64,000 bases of DNA from Chloroflexota bacterium (GCA_026707285.1 JAPOXD010000019.1:117786-181785), one strand, 5' to 3'. Counted from the first letter of the stretch, positions 51,321 through 62,334 are shown. Numbers and translations are program-made. The notes: a model not told the origin generated them from the sequence alone.

Positions 51321-52539
51321 TATTGCTTAGCCCGTCTGCGACCTGAAAGCCGCGATGTGTCACCTGGAAGAGCCTTCCCATCCCAGTTGCATCCTCGACA
51401 AGTTGAGACTCGACTAGCACCCGCAATGCCTCGCCCCACCTGGCCTCGGATCTTCGATCGCCCAATTCCCCAAAGTGCTGACCTCCAACCCTCAGAGTAG
51501 AACCGCCTTGAGTGACGAGCATCAGAATGCTGCCGTCGTTAGATTGCGCAGCGCACAAGAGCAGGAACTGCGCATCCGCAGAACCCTCACTACGGTTTGA
51601 AGCCAAGACCTGGGCATTCCTCGACTCGGTGCCCTCAAGCGCAGCTTCGAACTCCCCAGCTCTGTACCAATCGGTTCCGTCCAGGTTAACCGGGCAACCG
51701 GCGGATCCCAGCCGTTGCGCCAACTCTTGTCGCCGCCCAGGTGAATCATCAAGTCGGATCACATGCCGTCCGGCAATATCGCTAAACGGGCGTAGAGTTC
51801 CAAGCTCGACAAGGACTGTGCGATTCTCATTCCCACCCATAGCCATGCCGGCCTCGAATAACACGTTCGGCCGTGCTTGCCCAGACGGACTGGTCTCGTA
51901 GCTGGGATCGTCCGGTCGACGGAAGTGCGGTTTCAGCCAGGCCTCGTCGTCTGGGGTGAAGAGCACCAAAACCGCACCCGCAAGTGAAAACGCCGTCTGC
52001 AGGACTTGGCCGACATAGGGATTTGGACCGCCTGTGGCCTTGACGGCTTCAGACCACTCAATCGGATGAAGCCCAATGGTGCGGAGAAAGGTGAACATCG
52101 CTTCGCGCGCAGCCCCATTGCGACCGTGAACGACGAATACATTGCGGGAATGTTCCTGCGAGCTAAGTTCCGGCCCATCAGACTCGGTCTGCGTGGATCC
52201 CGAATCTGGGTTCGAAGTCAAAAGGTCATTAGACACATTCTTGCCTGCGTTCATAATCGCGCGAGCGACTTGCTGGTCCGAAACCTGCATGAGAAATGGA
52301 TAACGCCGCGCCATCATTGATGTAAGTGGATCATCGCCATCTCGGATCCGTTGATTATCCGCTTCTAGATTTCTCTTTACGGTTGGCCACATTTCATATG
52401 CGCTTTGCTCAGTGTCGCTTATCCGAATACGATCAATTTCATTCTGGGAAAGCGATTTTCCATTGATAACAATAGGCAGATTAGAGTAGAACGGTCTCAA
52501 GATCATTCTCTGAAGTTCGTCCAATCTCTGGTCATACAC
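51313..52539 (-). CDS. TIR-like domain protein (predicted nucleotide-binding, CAP12-type) with C-terminal winged-helix-like region
   Basis: 408 residues in three parts. An N-terminal region (1-130) without clear family. Then a TIR-like domain (about 132-265, PF10137 type): NVFVVHGRNGAAREAMFTFL, VLVLFTPDDEA and RPNVLFEAGMAMG, whose Glu (about 229) is where TIR NADases have their catalytic Glu. A C-terminal part (GDRRSEARWGEALRVLVESQ, LFQVTHRGFQVA) looks like a winged helix. Known relatives are NAD-depleting effectors of anti-phage systems. It lies between HsdS (58-bp gap) and MntA (8-base overlap) and has lower GC than HsdR, suggesting a later insertion. Confidence 0.82.
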   Translation of the reverse strand: MYDQRLDELQRMILRPFYSNLPIVINGKSLSQNEIDRIRISDTEQSAYEMWPTVKRNLEADNQRIRDGDDPLTSMMARRYPFLMQVSDQQVARAIMNAGKNVSNDLLTSNPDSGSTQTESDGPELSSQEHSRNVFVVHGRNGAAREAMFTFLRTIGLHPIEWSEAVKATGGPNPYVGQVLQTAFSLAGAVLVLFTPDDEAWLKPHFRRPDDPSYETSPSGQARPNVLFEAGMAMGGNENRTVLVELGTLRPFSDIAGRHVIRLDDSPGRRQELAQRLGSAGCPVNLDGTDWYRAGEFEAALEGTESRNAQVLASNRSEGSADAQFLLLCAAQSNDGSILMLVTQGGSTLRVGGQHFGELGDRRSEARWGEALRVLVESQLVEDATGMGRLFQVTHRGFQVADGLSNSA

Positions 52540-52597
52540 GAATTCAAATACCCCTGGGGTTGCTTTAGTACTAATGGCGACTTGATAGTATCCTACT

Positions 52598-53866
52598 TTA
52601 CGCTCGCAGTAGGTGTGGCAGTCGTATTCGACCTGTGAGCAGAGATTCTGCGGCCGAGGCCTTGAAGGGCTCTAGGCCTATTCGATTCTCGCGTGTTCTC
52701 GCAATTGCGTCGTCGACTTGTCCGAGCACAGCTGCGATGACTCCCTGTTCGCGCGGTGATGGCACCGGGAGTTTAGTGGCGAATAGTTCCTCAGACACCA
52801 CGCGCATCGTTCCGTGAGTAGACGGGCTCGGTAGGTGCAGGAGTCGAGGCTTCTGCTGCTCAAGGGCGGCAAGTACAAAGTCAGGAAGCAATCCATCACG
52901 GCAGATGAGTGCGCGGATGTCCTGATTGAATGCAGCGGCGACTCGTGACACCGCTAGTGGGAAGGAGTGGGCCAAGATCATTCCGCGAACGACGACAAAG
53001 ATTGTCCCCTCAGGCACGATACGCGATCCCGCTCTGGCTCCCTCTAAGCTGATCCGGTTTTGCGTATGGCAAAGCTCGCGAGCCTTCATGTCCTTCGGGC
53101 TGACCCACGGAAGTGCTCCAGACCAAAAGTCGGCTCGCGCCTTGGACGGTGTTCCGCCCGACAGCCAGCAACCCGCATCGCCCAGACGCACGACCTGCCA
53201 GTCGGCTGGTATGGTCCCGAGGCCGGGAACCTCGCGCCATTGGGTGTGCCAGCCGGGGACGCCGCGGGTGAGGAGCTCGTGGAGCAGGGCGTCGCGCAGA
53301 CGCTCAGTAGCGCTGATGACCGCCTCGGCGCGCTCGATGGCATCGCCAACGGCGTCAAGTACGGCGGCGATGGCCCGTTGTTCGTAGAGGGGCGGCAGGG
53401 CAAACTCAAAATCTCGAATGTCCGCCTGGTTTATGCTCGCTTGATTTACGGCTTTCTTCGCTCGCCGTTCAAAGTATTGCTTCGTCCTATACCATTCCAA
53501 CAGCGCGAAACCGAAGCTGGCGTCTACGTGACTACTAAACCTGAGTAGCATGAGATTCATTCCGTGAATCAACGGTCGTTCGTCCTGCTTCCTAGCGACT
53601 TTACCGATATGTCTGACAGAGTTTATGTGGCTCAAGAGAATATCCCCCTGAAGAACGAGATAGCTCGGATCTGCATGTTCAGGGGAAGCGTGTCCGATTC
53701 GTCTCCAGTCGATAGTCCCATCAGAAATGGTTTCGATTCTCGATACCGGGATCCCTTTCGAAGGTTCGGCGTCTTGTGGGCAAACGAGGCCATTCCTGCA
53801 AATCTCCAGGACTTTCCCTAACCGCACCAGCCGCCAGCCTGCGGGCACCCTCCCTAATTCGCGCAT
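52598..53866 (-). CDS. hsdS: Type I restriction-modification system, specificity subunit HsdS
   Basis: 422 residues with two target-recognition domains. TRD1 begins VPAGWRLVRLGKVLEICR and is followed by the conserved helix ALPPLYEQRAIAAVLDAVGD; TRD2 begins TIPADWQVVRLGDAGCWLSG and is followed by PVPSPREQGVIAAVLGQVDD and AAESLLTGRIRL. It gives sequence specificity to methylation and restriction. It lies 82 bp downstream of HsdM. GC is lower in the recognition domains than in HsdM, as usual for exchanged TRDs. Confidence 0.93.
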   Translation of the reverse strand: MRELGRVPAGWRLVRLGKVLEICRNGLVCPQDAEPSKGIPVSRIETISDGTIDWRRIGHASPEHADPSYLVLQGDILLSHINSVRHIGKVARKQDERPLIHGMNLMLLRFSSHVDASFGFALLEWYRTKQYFERRAKKAVNQASINQADIRDFEFALPPLYEQRAIAAVLDAVGDAIERAEAVISATERLRDALLHELLTRGVPGWHTQWREVPGLGTIPADWQVVRLGDAGCWLSGGTPSKARADFWSGALPWVSPKDMKARELCHTQNRISLEGARAGSRIVPEGTIFVVVRGMILAHSFPLAVSRVAAAFNQDIRALICRDGLLPDFVLAALEQQKPRLLHLPSPSTHGTMRVVSEELFATKLPVPSPREQGVIAAVLGQVDDAIARTRENRIGLEPFKASAAESLLTGRIRLPHLLRA

Positions 53867-53948
53867 GGGTTCCCGCCCGAGTCAAGGGCGAATTCGCTCA
53901 CCTCAGCCCGTCCAGCCGACTCACCAGGCAAAGTCACGACCAACTGCG

Positions 53949-55478
<1,530 letters not shown>

Positions 55479-55488
55479 TGCTTCCTCC

Positions 55489-56094
55489 CTATCGCGTACC
55501 CGGCACGCTGCCGGAGAAGCGCTGAACCAGCGAGTCACGCAGGGTTTCATGGCGCAGCGCAGCGGCTTGGCGGGCTGCGGCGCGAGCCGCCTCCGACGCC
55601 TCGACGAGCCGAGCCATGCGATCGAGCTCAGGGCCAGACGGCACGGGGATCTGAACCTCGGCCAGATTCCTAGCGGATATCGAGCTGAGGCTGGCGTTGA
55701 CCGTCATGCGTTTGGCGAGCAGCGACCGGCCGTGCGTAGACGCAAGGAAGTACCAGAGCCAATGCCCCATGCCTGATTCCGGGCTCCGGGGCCGCACCAC
55801 CAGCAGGGTCACCCCGGCCACCGTGCGTGACACGTTGGGCGGCACGATCGCTACCTGGACGGACGCAGCGCGGGCGGTCACGAGGACATCGAACGGCCGG
55901 AGCAGGTGACGCTCGGTGCGAGAATTCTGAACGATCCCAATCTCGCGAAGGCTGGCCACTTCGAGCCAGCCGTCGCCTCGGACATCCGTGCTTTCAACGA
56001 TCCGCAGCGTCCACTGCCCAGGCCGGGCGCCGGCTCCACGCCCGGACCGGGCGAGGCCTTGGAATACTTCGGCAACGTCGGCAATTGCGTTCAT
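55489..56094 (-). CDS. Single-TRD HsdS-like protein (half specificity subunit)
   Basis: About 201 residues from ATG 56094: one target-recognition domain and one conserved helix (NLAEVQIPVPSGPELDRMAR, then ALRHETLRDSLVQRFSG). TRD strands are seen in LRPFDVLVTARAASVQVAIV. It is half the length of a normal HsdS. As first gene before HsdM, it could dimerise to give an alternative specificity or be a leftover of HsdS recombination. An ATG at 56124 is in frame but lies inside the -35 box of a good promoter, so the later ATG is preferred; transcription would then be almost leaderless. Confidence 0.7.
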   Translation of the reverse strand: MNAIADVAEVFQGLARSGRGAGARPGQWTLRIVESTDVRGDGWLEVASLREIGIVQNSRTERHLLRPFDVLVTARAASVQVAIVPPNVSRTVAGVTLLVVRPRSPESGMGHWLWYFLASTHGRSLLAKRMTVNASLSSISARNLAEVQIPVPSGPELDRMARLVEASEAARAAARQAAALRHETLRDSLVQRFSGSVPGTR

Positions 56095-56100
56095 GAATAA

Positions 56101-56129
56101 GTTGTACGACTCGCGTGCTGCCATGTCAA
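56101..56129 (-). promoter_or_regulatory. Promoter of the defence operon
   Basis: Minus strand TTGACA (56129-56124), 17 bases, then TACAAC (56106-56101), a perfect -35 with a four-of-six -10 at ideal spacing. Six bases separate the -10 from the ATG at 56094, so the mRNA probably has little or no leader. Confidence 0.6.
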
Positions 56130-56310
56130 GTCAACACGTCGCCGTGCACGTTAGCCCTATTTCAGTCCAGGCGGAACGGCGCAAGGGACCGGGACGATCA
56201 GGATCGGTGAAGCGCATCGCGGATGTCGACCCGGCGCCAGTTTCGCGTCCGGGGTCACCGACGCCACGGCAACAACTTGGACCTTCGGTCGCTCATGGCG
56301 AAGCTTCACG

Positions 56311-56367
56311 TGGTGCCGAGGGCGGGACTCGAACCCGCACAGCCCGGAGGCCACTAGCCCCTCAAGG
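56311..56367 (-). pseudogene. 3' half of a tRNA-Leu (GAG-type), possible att scar
   Basis: Minus strand CCTTGAGGGGCTAGTGGCC runs from the anticodon loop (TTGAGG), through the variable arm and a perfect T-arm GCGGGTTCGAGTCCCGC, to CCTCGGCACCA. The 5' acceptor strand GCCGAGG and the 5' half of the anticodon stem are not found upstream, so it cannot fold as a working tRNA. A tRNA 3' half of this kind is what integrating elements leave behind. It is in the gap 56125-56570, which holds no other gene. Confidence 0.65.
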
Positions 56368-56570
56368 TTTCGTCTGCCTGTCGCGTGCCCCCCTGGTCTT
56401 TCCTTCTGTTACGGCACGTACCGGCGCCAAATCTGACGCAAAGGCTAGTGCCCTATGTCCGGCTGAATATCGTCCATCCGTCGCCAATCGGCGACATCTC
56501 TATTGTATCCCGCAGCACTGGATATGGGGAGACAACGTAGTGTCCGGTCTTCACAACTTCAGGCCGAGGG

Positions 56571-56870
56571 ATGCGATTGGGCTACCATCGAGGTGCCGGT
56601 TGGCAGGAAAAGAGGTTGGCCGTGCCTGAAGCCGTTGTGGCCTTCCTCAAATATGGACACCGACCCTTTGGTACATGGCGGGGTTTCTGGGGTTCTGGGA
56701 TGGCGCGGGTGAACTGGCATTCGCTCCGCCATGCGGGCCTGGCACTCCACGGGATTCCAGCTGCTGGCGGGGCAAAACGTTTTCTTAACCTTTCCGCTGA
56801 AGCCCGACTGAAACTTCTCAACTGTATCGACACCGGGCTTCTTCGACAGCGACAGTCGGAGGAGAACTAA
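56571..56870 (+). CDS. Small hypothetical ORF upstream of the GHKL-HNH gene
   Basis: 99 residues, no family recognised; basic, with NWHSLRHAGLALHGIPAAGG and LNLSAEARLKLLNCIDTGLL as the most protein-like stretches. It ends two bases before the next gene's GTG, and its last codons contain that gene's GGAGGAG ribosome binding site, so coupling is plausible. Its own ribosome site (GAGG) is too close to the ATG; an internal ATG at 56699 could be the true start. Uncertain. Confidence 0.4.
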   Translation: MRLGYHRGAGWQEKRLAVPEAVVAFLKYGHRPFGTWRGFWGSGMARVNWHSLRHAGLALHGIPAAGGAKRFLNLSAEARLKLLNCIDTGLLRQRQSEEN

Positions 56871-56872
56871 CG

Positions 56873-59800
56873 GTGTACGGTTCAGAATACGTCCAGAGAT
56901 TTGATGCGGAGCCTCAATTCTGGCAGTTCCTTAGAGGTTTACGCTCTGATGACCTGATAGTTGAGCTTATTCAGAATGATTTAGATGCCAATGCATCGCG
57001 TACATCCATCGACTTCACTTCTGACCGACTGATTTGCCAGGGGGACGGCGAACCCGTGAGCGAGGATGGCTGGCAAAGATTGTCCTTTGTAATGGGTGCA
57101 GGTGTTGAAGTAGAAAGCAAGCGGTTCCGAATAGGAGTCAAAAACCACGGCCTAAAGGCGTGTTTTTGGCTCGGCGATGAAATCATTGTGCGGTCGAATG
57201 GCCTCAAAATGATCCAGACACTTTACAAGGACGGCTATGGGAACCGGCCATCTCCCGGCACGCTTCCGGAACCAGTACCGGACAGTGACGCTCCGCCTAT
57301 CGGGTGCTCTATTGAAGTTCCCTACCGGACACGGGAGCTAGAAGTTACGAGGGGTGAAGGTCTGACAATTCGGACACCTGATGGAAGTTCCCTAGAAGGA
57401 CTCTTCACGAATGCATGCGAGCTATTGCCGGGAAGACTGTTGGGAGTAGTCCGTCCTGGAATTCGTCATCAGTACACACTTTGCCTGAGGCACCATTCTT
57501 TGGGGTCCGTGGAGATTCATTGGAGAGCCAAGAGAAGACGGATCGAAAGAGGCAGAGGCCGGAGACAGTTTCACGTGTTCACCAGGGAATGTGAAACATC
57601 CTCGAAATCGTCCTGCGCACCATCAACTGCAATCCAGGAGCGGGCATGTACATTCAGGCTACCATTCCCTGCAGGCAAGCGGCCAGAGATACCAGACTTT
57701 TTCTTCAGAGACCGGAAGTCCTTTTGGGCAGAGATAGCGTGGCTCACAGACAAGGGAGGTAGGCCGAGGTCGATCCAAGGGGTTCGCAGGTATCCAATTG
57801 GATACGACGCCACTTCCCAGACAGGCCTTACCGGTGTAGGCGTCCACTTCTCAGGCCCATATGTCTCTGACGCCGAAAGGCACGGCACCAGCCACATGAA
57901 TTCCCTGAACGCCTATATCGACGATGCGTGTAAAGATGCGCTTGTAGATATCATGTCCGGCTATCTCCTTCATCGGCATGGCGGAAGGGCGATGGAACTC
58001 TACCTGGCCAATTCTGGTGATGCGGAAGATGAAACGCTAAATGACCTTGTGGAGCGCACAGTCAAAAGACGAGCGTTACCCCTTGCAGACAGAGTGCCAA
58101 CAAAACCAAAGCCCATCAGGCGGCTTGCCTTAGGTCCCAGGAAGACATCGGATGGCACTCTTCGTAGAGTCGTCCTGCCAATGTACACATGGGATCAAGA
58201 GGGAGTTGCCCCTCTGCTCGCGAAGATTTGCCCAAGAGAAGAAGACCAAATCGATAAGTCCGTTCCAGGACTTATTCTGAGTTGCCTGGTCGAAATGACG
58301 AATGTGATCACATTTGACGAAAACGATGTTATCGAACGACTTCAGCCTGAATTGGAAGCCACATACTTTCCTTGGCAGGACAACGTCGAATGGCAGGCAG
58401 TTTTTGGCAACCCATCAATATCAAAGGTGTACTTGGATGTCCTATACGAGACTATCCAAAGAAATAAATTGGCCACTGAATCGGAAGTCAGAGAGAACAT
58501 CTATCTACCCGACGATAAATCTAGAGCACGCCCCCTAGTAGGGATGTACAGCGCTGTAAATCTGCCGCCGAACCTCGGGCAGCAAGACTATGTACCCCTC
58601 CTCCATCCAGAATTGCAGGCTCATCGCCTTCTGAGGAAGAGAGCTTGGAAGCCTGAACCATTCAGATTAGAGGAGTACCTCGACAAAGCCCAGCTTGAGA
58701 AAGCTTCGCTGTTGGAGCGCAAGTCGTTTTGGACTTGGCTCCGCGACAACTGGAAAACCATCAAGCGGCAACAAACACTTATACGGATCACCAACTTCCC
58801 CATATGGCCAAGTGCCAACGGAGACCTACTGCCATTGAATGGTCTTTGTGAGCCTCGCAGCGCTCGCGTCACGTCAATCATGGGAGACGCAATCGTGCGA
58901 CCCTCTCACGAGCTGCTGAAAGTTGGCATTGTGAAAAGGACCGGTAGGAGCAGTTTGACTCTGAGGAATACGCCTCTAGTTGAGGAGTTTGAGGATTTCT
59001 TGGTAGAGCGACTCACCCGATTTCCTCCCGAGAGGGAGTTGACTGCAAATCACCGACGCAACTTTCACAAGCTTGAAAAAGAACTTGCGGCCCTTGCGTC
59101 TTCTGTACCGCGGATTAAGGAATACCTTGGTCAGCTAGATGAGGATTACAGAGCCGCTCTCAATCAAAGCGGCAACCTTAGAAATCCTGGCGAGTTGGTA
59201 AGGGATGCTGGGGAGGTGCAGCGTCTTCATTTGCTGGGCGAGAACATAATTGACCGACCCCACAGCATTTTGGATCGAATTGACGGCTGGAAGCCACGGA
59301 CTGCTCCCTCTACTGATCAGATCGTCGACACATTTCGGAGGGACGGCACCCGCCTAGATGCCCATGTGCCAAGAATCCGCGAGTACATTAGGCAGTCCGA
59401 ACGCGAAGACATACACCCCGTCGGATTACTTGAAGTCCCCTGCATTCCGGTAGAAGGGCAGTTGCGCCCTCCCCATCAGCTTGCGTTGCGAGGACGACGT
59501 GACTTCTGGGGCGACTGGAAGATACGAATTCCTGTAACTGATATCAATGCTGAAACGCAAAGACTATACAGGATTATTGGTGTTGTCAGTGGGACGCCCA
59601 ATTCCACGAGTTCTAGAAGGTTCTTTCAATGGCTAGAATCTCAGAACGCTGACGTCGTCGCCAAGCATGCTGATCGAATCCTGCGTCATATCAATCATGA
59701 ATTCGGACCACGAGCATGGAGCGCCGAGCACCCTCAGATTCCGTTCATTATTGTCGAGTCCGATGGTGGCAAGGTTAGGTTGGTGACGACGGCCGATGCT

Positions 59801-61078
59801 ACCAAGAGGAGGAGCACGGTTGTAATACCTGACTTCGATGAGCTTGAAGAGGCGATTAGGCAGCATCCGACTAAGAGGCCCGTCGAGATGGCTATCGTAG
59901 ATCATCCCCAAGTGACGGAGCCGGTCACTGCCCGCCTACGAGAGCTTGGCCTGCGGACTCTGAGCGACTATGTGGGAGACCCGGTAGAGGCAGTTGGTGC
60001 TGGCAATACGAACTTTCTGCCGTCGGACTACGACTTTAGGGGGATTCTCGATTCTCTCCAGTCTGGTCTGAAGGGAACGCAGCTACAAAAGCGCCTGGCC
60101 AAATTGGACTTGGACACTACAGAGAGTGCCCTTCGGAGCAACTGGCGTGAACGTCTAGCAAGAATTCAAGACATAAGGACTGCGGATTCTGTCACTGCCA
60201 TATACAAGATAGGGAGGAGTAGGTTCTCGGTTCCAGTAGATGGGAAGCTTGACAAGGAGTCCGGTACACTCTGGATCAGATCAGATTCCGACCTGCGGAC
60301 GGTCTTCTTTGACGTAGTCGCCGAACACGTTTTCGAACTACCCAAGAAGTACTTTGGCTCCGTACTCGATCAGGCGTACAAGATGGAGATGAGAGAGCGC
60401 TATCCTCTGGAATATTCAGACGCGGCACAACCTCAGGAGGACACCGAAAATGACGATGCCACTAGCCAGAATGGTGGGGGCTCGGAGCCCTCGGCGACGG
60501 CAGCTAGCCATCCCTTGCCCAAGCCTGACCCATTGAAGAACATCCCCAACCCTGGTCCCATTCCCCAAGGTAACGGAGTCATCAGAAGAGTCAGCAAGCC
60601 CAAGCGAGCAGGTAGTCGGCCTCAGTCAGCAGATGAAAATGCCCAGATAGCTGACCTCAAGGAGAAGCAGTATGCCTGGCATTGCCAAGCCTGTCTTGCG
60701 GAGGCCGAACCCAAAACGCTAGCACCACTATCAAGCTATGTCGAAGGATCTCAAAACCGACGCCGAATTATGGAAGCACAGCATTGCGATCACGTAAACG
60801 CAGGTGGAGCACGCCATGTAGGTAACATCCTCCTGCTATGCCATTACCACCATCGTGGGCTTGGAGATGCCGTTACTCGGACTGAGGTCACTAGAGCCTT
60901 AGGCCAGGGGAGCACCCGTTGGCTGACGTTCAATGCAGACAATGGTGTGGCCAACACAATTCAGGGCAAGATCGTCACTATCCATCCGCCTCAGCGCCAG
61001 ACTCCAGTGTCATTGTTCTTCACTAGAGAGCACGCAGACTATTGGTTGACCAAAGCCACAGAGGAGAGGCTTCTATAG
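56873..61078 (+). CDS. Giant GHKL/sacsin-like ATPase with C-terminal HNH nuclease
   Basis: 1401 residues from GTG 56873 with a strong GGAGGAG site. The N-terminus is a GHKL ATPase: N-box ELIQNDLDANA (about 31-41), GDGEPV (about 57-62) and IGVKNHGLKACFWLGDE (about 87-103), close to the histidine-kinase/Hsp90/sacsin pattern of self-contained ATPases. The long middle (about 300-1200) has no recognisable domain and is probably a helical/beta scaffold. A Pro/Ser/Asn linker precedes an HNH nuclease: WHCQAC (about 1269-1274), EAQHCDHVNAGG (about 1301-1312) and NILLLCHYHH (about 1318-1327). GC is clearly lower than in the surrounding core genes. The layout suggests a nucleotide-gated DNA nuclease, hence anti-phage or anti-plasmid defence, by inference. 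Confidence 0.85.
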   Translation: MYGSEYVQRFDAEPQFWQFLRGLRSDDLIVELIQNDLDANASRTSIDFTSDRLICQGDGEPVSEDGWQRLSFVMGAGVEVESKRFRIGVKNHGLKACFWLGDEIIVRSNGLKMIQTLYKDGYGNRPSPGTLPEPVPDSDAPPIGCSIEVPYRTRELEVTRGEGLTIRTPDGSSLEGLFTNACELLPGRLLGVVRPGIRHQYTLCLRHHSLGSVEIHWRAKRRRIERGRGRRQFHVFTRECETSSKSSCAPSTAIQERACTFRLPFPAGKRPEIPDFFFRDRKSFWAEIAWLTDKGGRPRSIQGVRRYPIGYDATSQTGLTGVGVHFSGPYVSDAERHGTSHMNSLNAYIDDACKDALVDIMSGYLLHRHGGRAMELYLANSGDAEDETLNDLVERTVKRRALPLADRVPTKPKPIRRLALGPRKTSDGTLRRVVLPMYTWDQEGVAPLLAKICPREEDQIDKSVPGLILSCLVEMTNVITFDENDVIERLQPELEATYFPWQDNVEWQAVFGNPSISKVYLDVLYETIQRNKLATESEVRENIYLPDDKSRARPLVGMYSAVNLPPNLGQQDYVPLLHPELQAHRLLRKRAWKPEPFRLEEYLDKAQLEKASLLERKSFWTWLRDNWKTIKRQQTLIRITNFPIWPSANGDLLPLNGLCEPRSARVTSIMGDAIVRPSHELLKVGIVKRTGRSSLTLRNTPLVEEFEDFLVERLTRFPPERELTANHRRNFHKLEKELAALASSVPRIKEYLGQLDEDYRAALNQSGNLRNPGELVRDAGEVQRLHLLGENIIDRPHSILDRIDGWKPRTAPSTDQIVDTFRRDGTRLDAHVPRIREYIRQSEREDIHPVGLLEVPCIPVEGQLRPPHQLALRGRRDFWGDWKIRIPVTDINAETQRLYRIIGVVSGTPNSTSSRRFFQWLESQNADVVAKHADRILRHINHEFGPRAWSAEHPQIPFIIVESDGGKVRLVTTADATKRRSTVVIPDFDELEEAIRQHPTKRPVEMAIVDHPQVTEPVTARLRELGLRTLSDYVGDPVEAVGAGNTNFLPSDYDFRGILDSLQSGLKGTQLQKRLAKLDLDTTESALRSNWRERLARIQDIRTADSVTAIYKIGRSRFSVPVDGKLDKESGTLWIRSDSDLRTVFFDVVAEHVFELPKKYFGSVLDQAYKMEMRERYPLEYSDAAQPQEDTENDDATSQNGGGSEPSATAASHPLPKPDPLKNIPNPGPIPQGNGVIRRVSKPKRAGSRPQSADENAQIADLKEKQYAWHCQACLAEAEPKTLAPLSSYVEGSQNRRRIMEAQHCDHVNAGGARHVGNILLLCHYHHRGLGDAVTRTEVTRALGQGSTRWLTFNADNGVANTIQGKIVTIHPPQRQTPVSLFFTREHADYWLTKATEERLL

Positions 61079-61444
61079 CTGATAGGTTGTCCGATGACTA
61101 GAATATTGTCGTAGGCAAGAGGCCATGTGGGCGATGCCTGTTGACTCCGTTCATTTCTGGATCTATAGGCCATCCCATACCACTGACTCTGCACCAAAGA
61201 TCGTGAAGCCTTTCGACCGACCACACTCTCGACTGGCGCTTGCTGGCAGCGGCTTCACAAAGCCTCTGCGCCCAAATTGCTCGCTCAGACTTAGCTGCAA
61301 TTCCTCATGGAGCCGCCGGACTTGGTAGCGCCAGAGTCCGATGGTGAATTTCCGGCGCAGCCATCGACACCGCAGCGCCCGGTTACGGTCCACTTGGGCG
61401 CCTCCCCGGGGACTGCCTTCGCTACCGGACCTGTTCCCACCGGA
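61079..61444. other. Gap without recognisable gene
   Basis: 366 bp after the GHKL-HNH gene. A minus-strand frame (RRLHEELQLSLSEQFGRRGF) continues beyond the methyltransferase relic's stop, but shows no family I know. Probably decayed coding sequence. Confidence 0.4.
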
Positions 61445-61964
61445 CTACCACTGCAACAAGATGAACTCGAAATCGCTATTGACAATCGCGTTTGGCTTGT
61501 AGAGCTTGTCTGGGAAACCACCGCCGCCAGATCGGCAATTGGAGTTCCCAGCTCCCTGCCAAATGTTGGGCACCAGATTGTCGTAGCCTAGCTCGCGACA
61601 GAGACTCTGGATCGCCGCATAGAGCGGCACGAACGTGTGTTGCCCACTGTTCTATCGGCGTGACAGCAATACGTCACCGACCACGCAGATGACCCGACCC
61701 CCAGGAATGAGCGCGAGAGCGCTCCGGCCAAACCTGGTCGTGGGCCGCAAGAAAGTCGCTCAAGTATTCGACGGATCCGAGCTGGCCGTCGACCGGCGCA
61801 CACTCCATGAGCGTCCAACGCGGTGGAGAAGCGACGACGAGATGAAGACTCCGCGACGCTAAGGCTGATAGCTGACGGGCATCGGCCAGCAATAGTTCGC
61901 GGTGGGTCGGGGCAGCGTAGACAGCCTTCCCGGTGGCTGCACGGGGGGCTTCGACGCGAGTCAT
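61445..61964 (-). pseudogene. Decayed DNA methyltransferase (N-terminal part)
   Basis: Reading from ATG 61964: HRELLLADARQLSALASRSL, HLVVASPPRWTLMECAPVDG and GQLGSVEYLSDFLAAHDQVW match the start of site-specific DNA methyltransferases (usual motif TSPPYW, here SPPRW). A frameshift near 61715 moves the match to PGGRVICVVGDVLLSRR, then a TAG near 61660, then NSGQHTFVPLYAAIQSLCRE, ELGYDNLVPNIW, GGGGFPDKLYKPNAIVNSDF and EFILLQW before another stop. The catalytic C-terminal half is missing. At least one frameshift and one nonsense codon: a dead gene, perhaps once the methylase of a local system. Confidence 0.8.
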
Positions 61965-62334
61965 CCGACGGATCGCGGTCTGATCTAGGTGAAGTTACTA
62001 CACCTGATATGGAGTGACAGGCTCTCAATTGCCACCACTCGCACCGAGGGCGGCCGCAGCAACCGTGCTCCAGGGCGGGAGGAGATGGACGAGCGCGAGC
62101 ACTGCGGCGACGACGTGTCACTCTGATATCCGCGGGTTGCCAAAGGCCGAGCCGCATGACCGTGCTTCGTCGGGAGGGGTCGCCGTCTAGCAGCGCGGGT
62201 TGACGGTGCCAAGCACCGCTGCCGCATAGGTGTACCGCGCGTCCTCCTGAGCTCGCCCTCGCTCATCCATCCGCTTCTGCCCTGGAGCAGCACATCGCCG
62301 CCTCCAGCCGGGGCTACGAGATCCGCGCGCGGCA
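61965..62334. other. Flank between the methyltransferase relic and IS110
   Basis: 370 bp without a supported gene. It should contain the 3' non-coding end of the IS110 element and its junction with host DNA, but IS110 elements have no terminal inverted repeats, so I cannot place the end. Confidence 0.35.

Noticed and set aside
56311..56400. An intact tRNA-Leu gene
   Set aside because: The T-arm and 3' acceptor strand are perfect, but the sequence upstream lacks GCCGAGG for the acceptor stem and the 5' half of the anticodon stem does not pair. Only the 3' half is tRNA.
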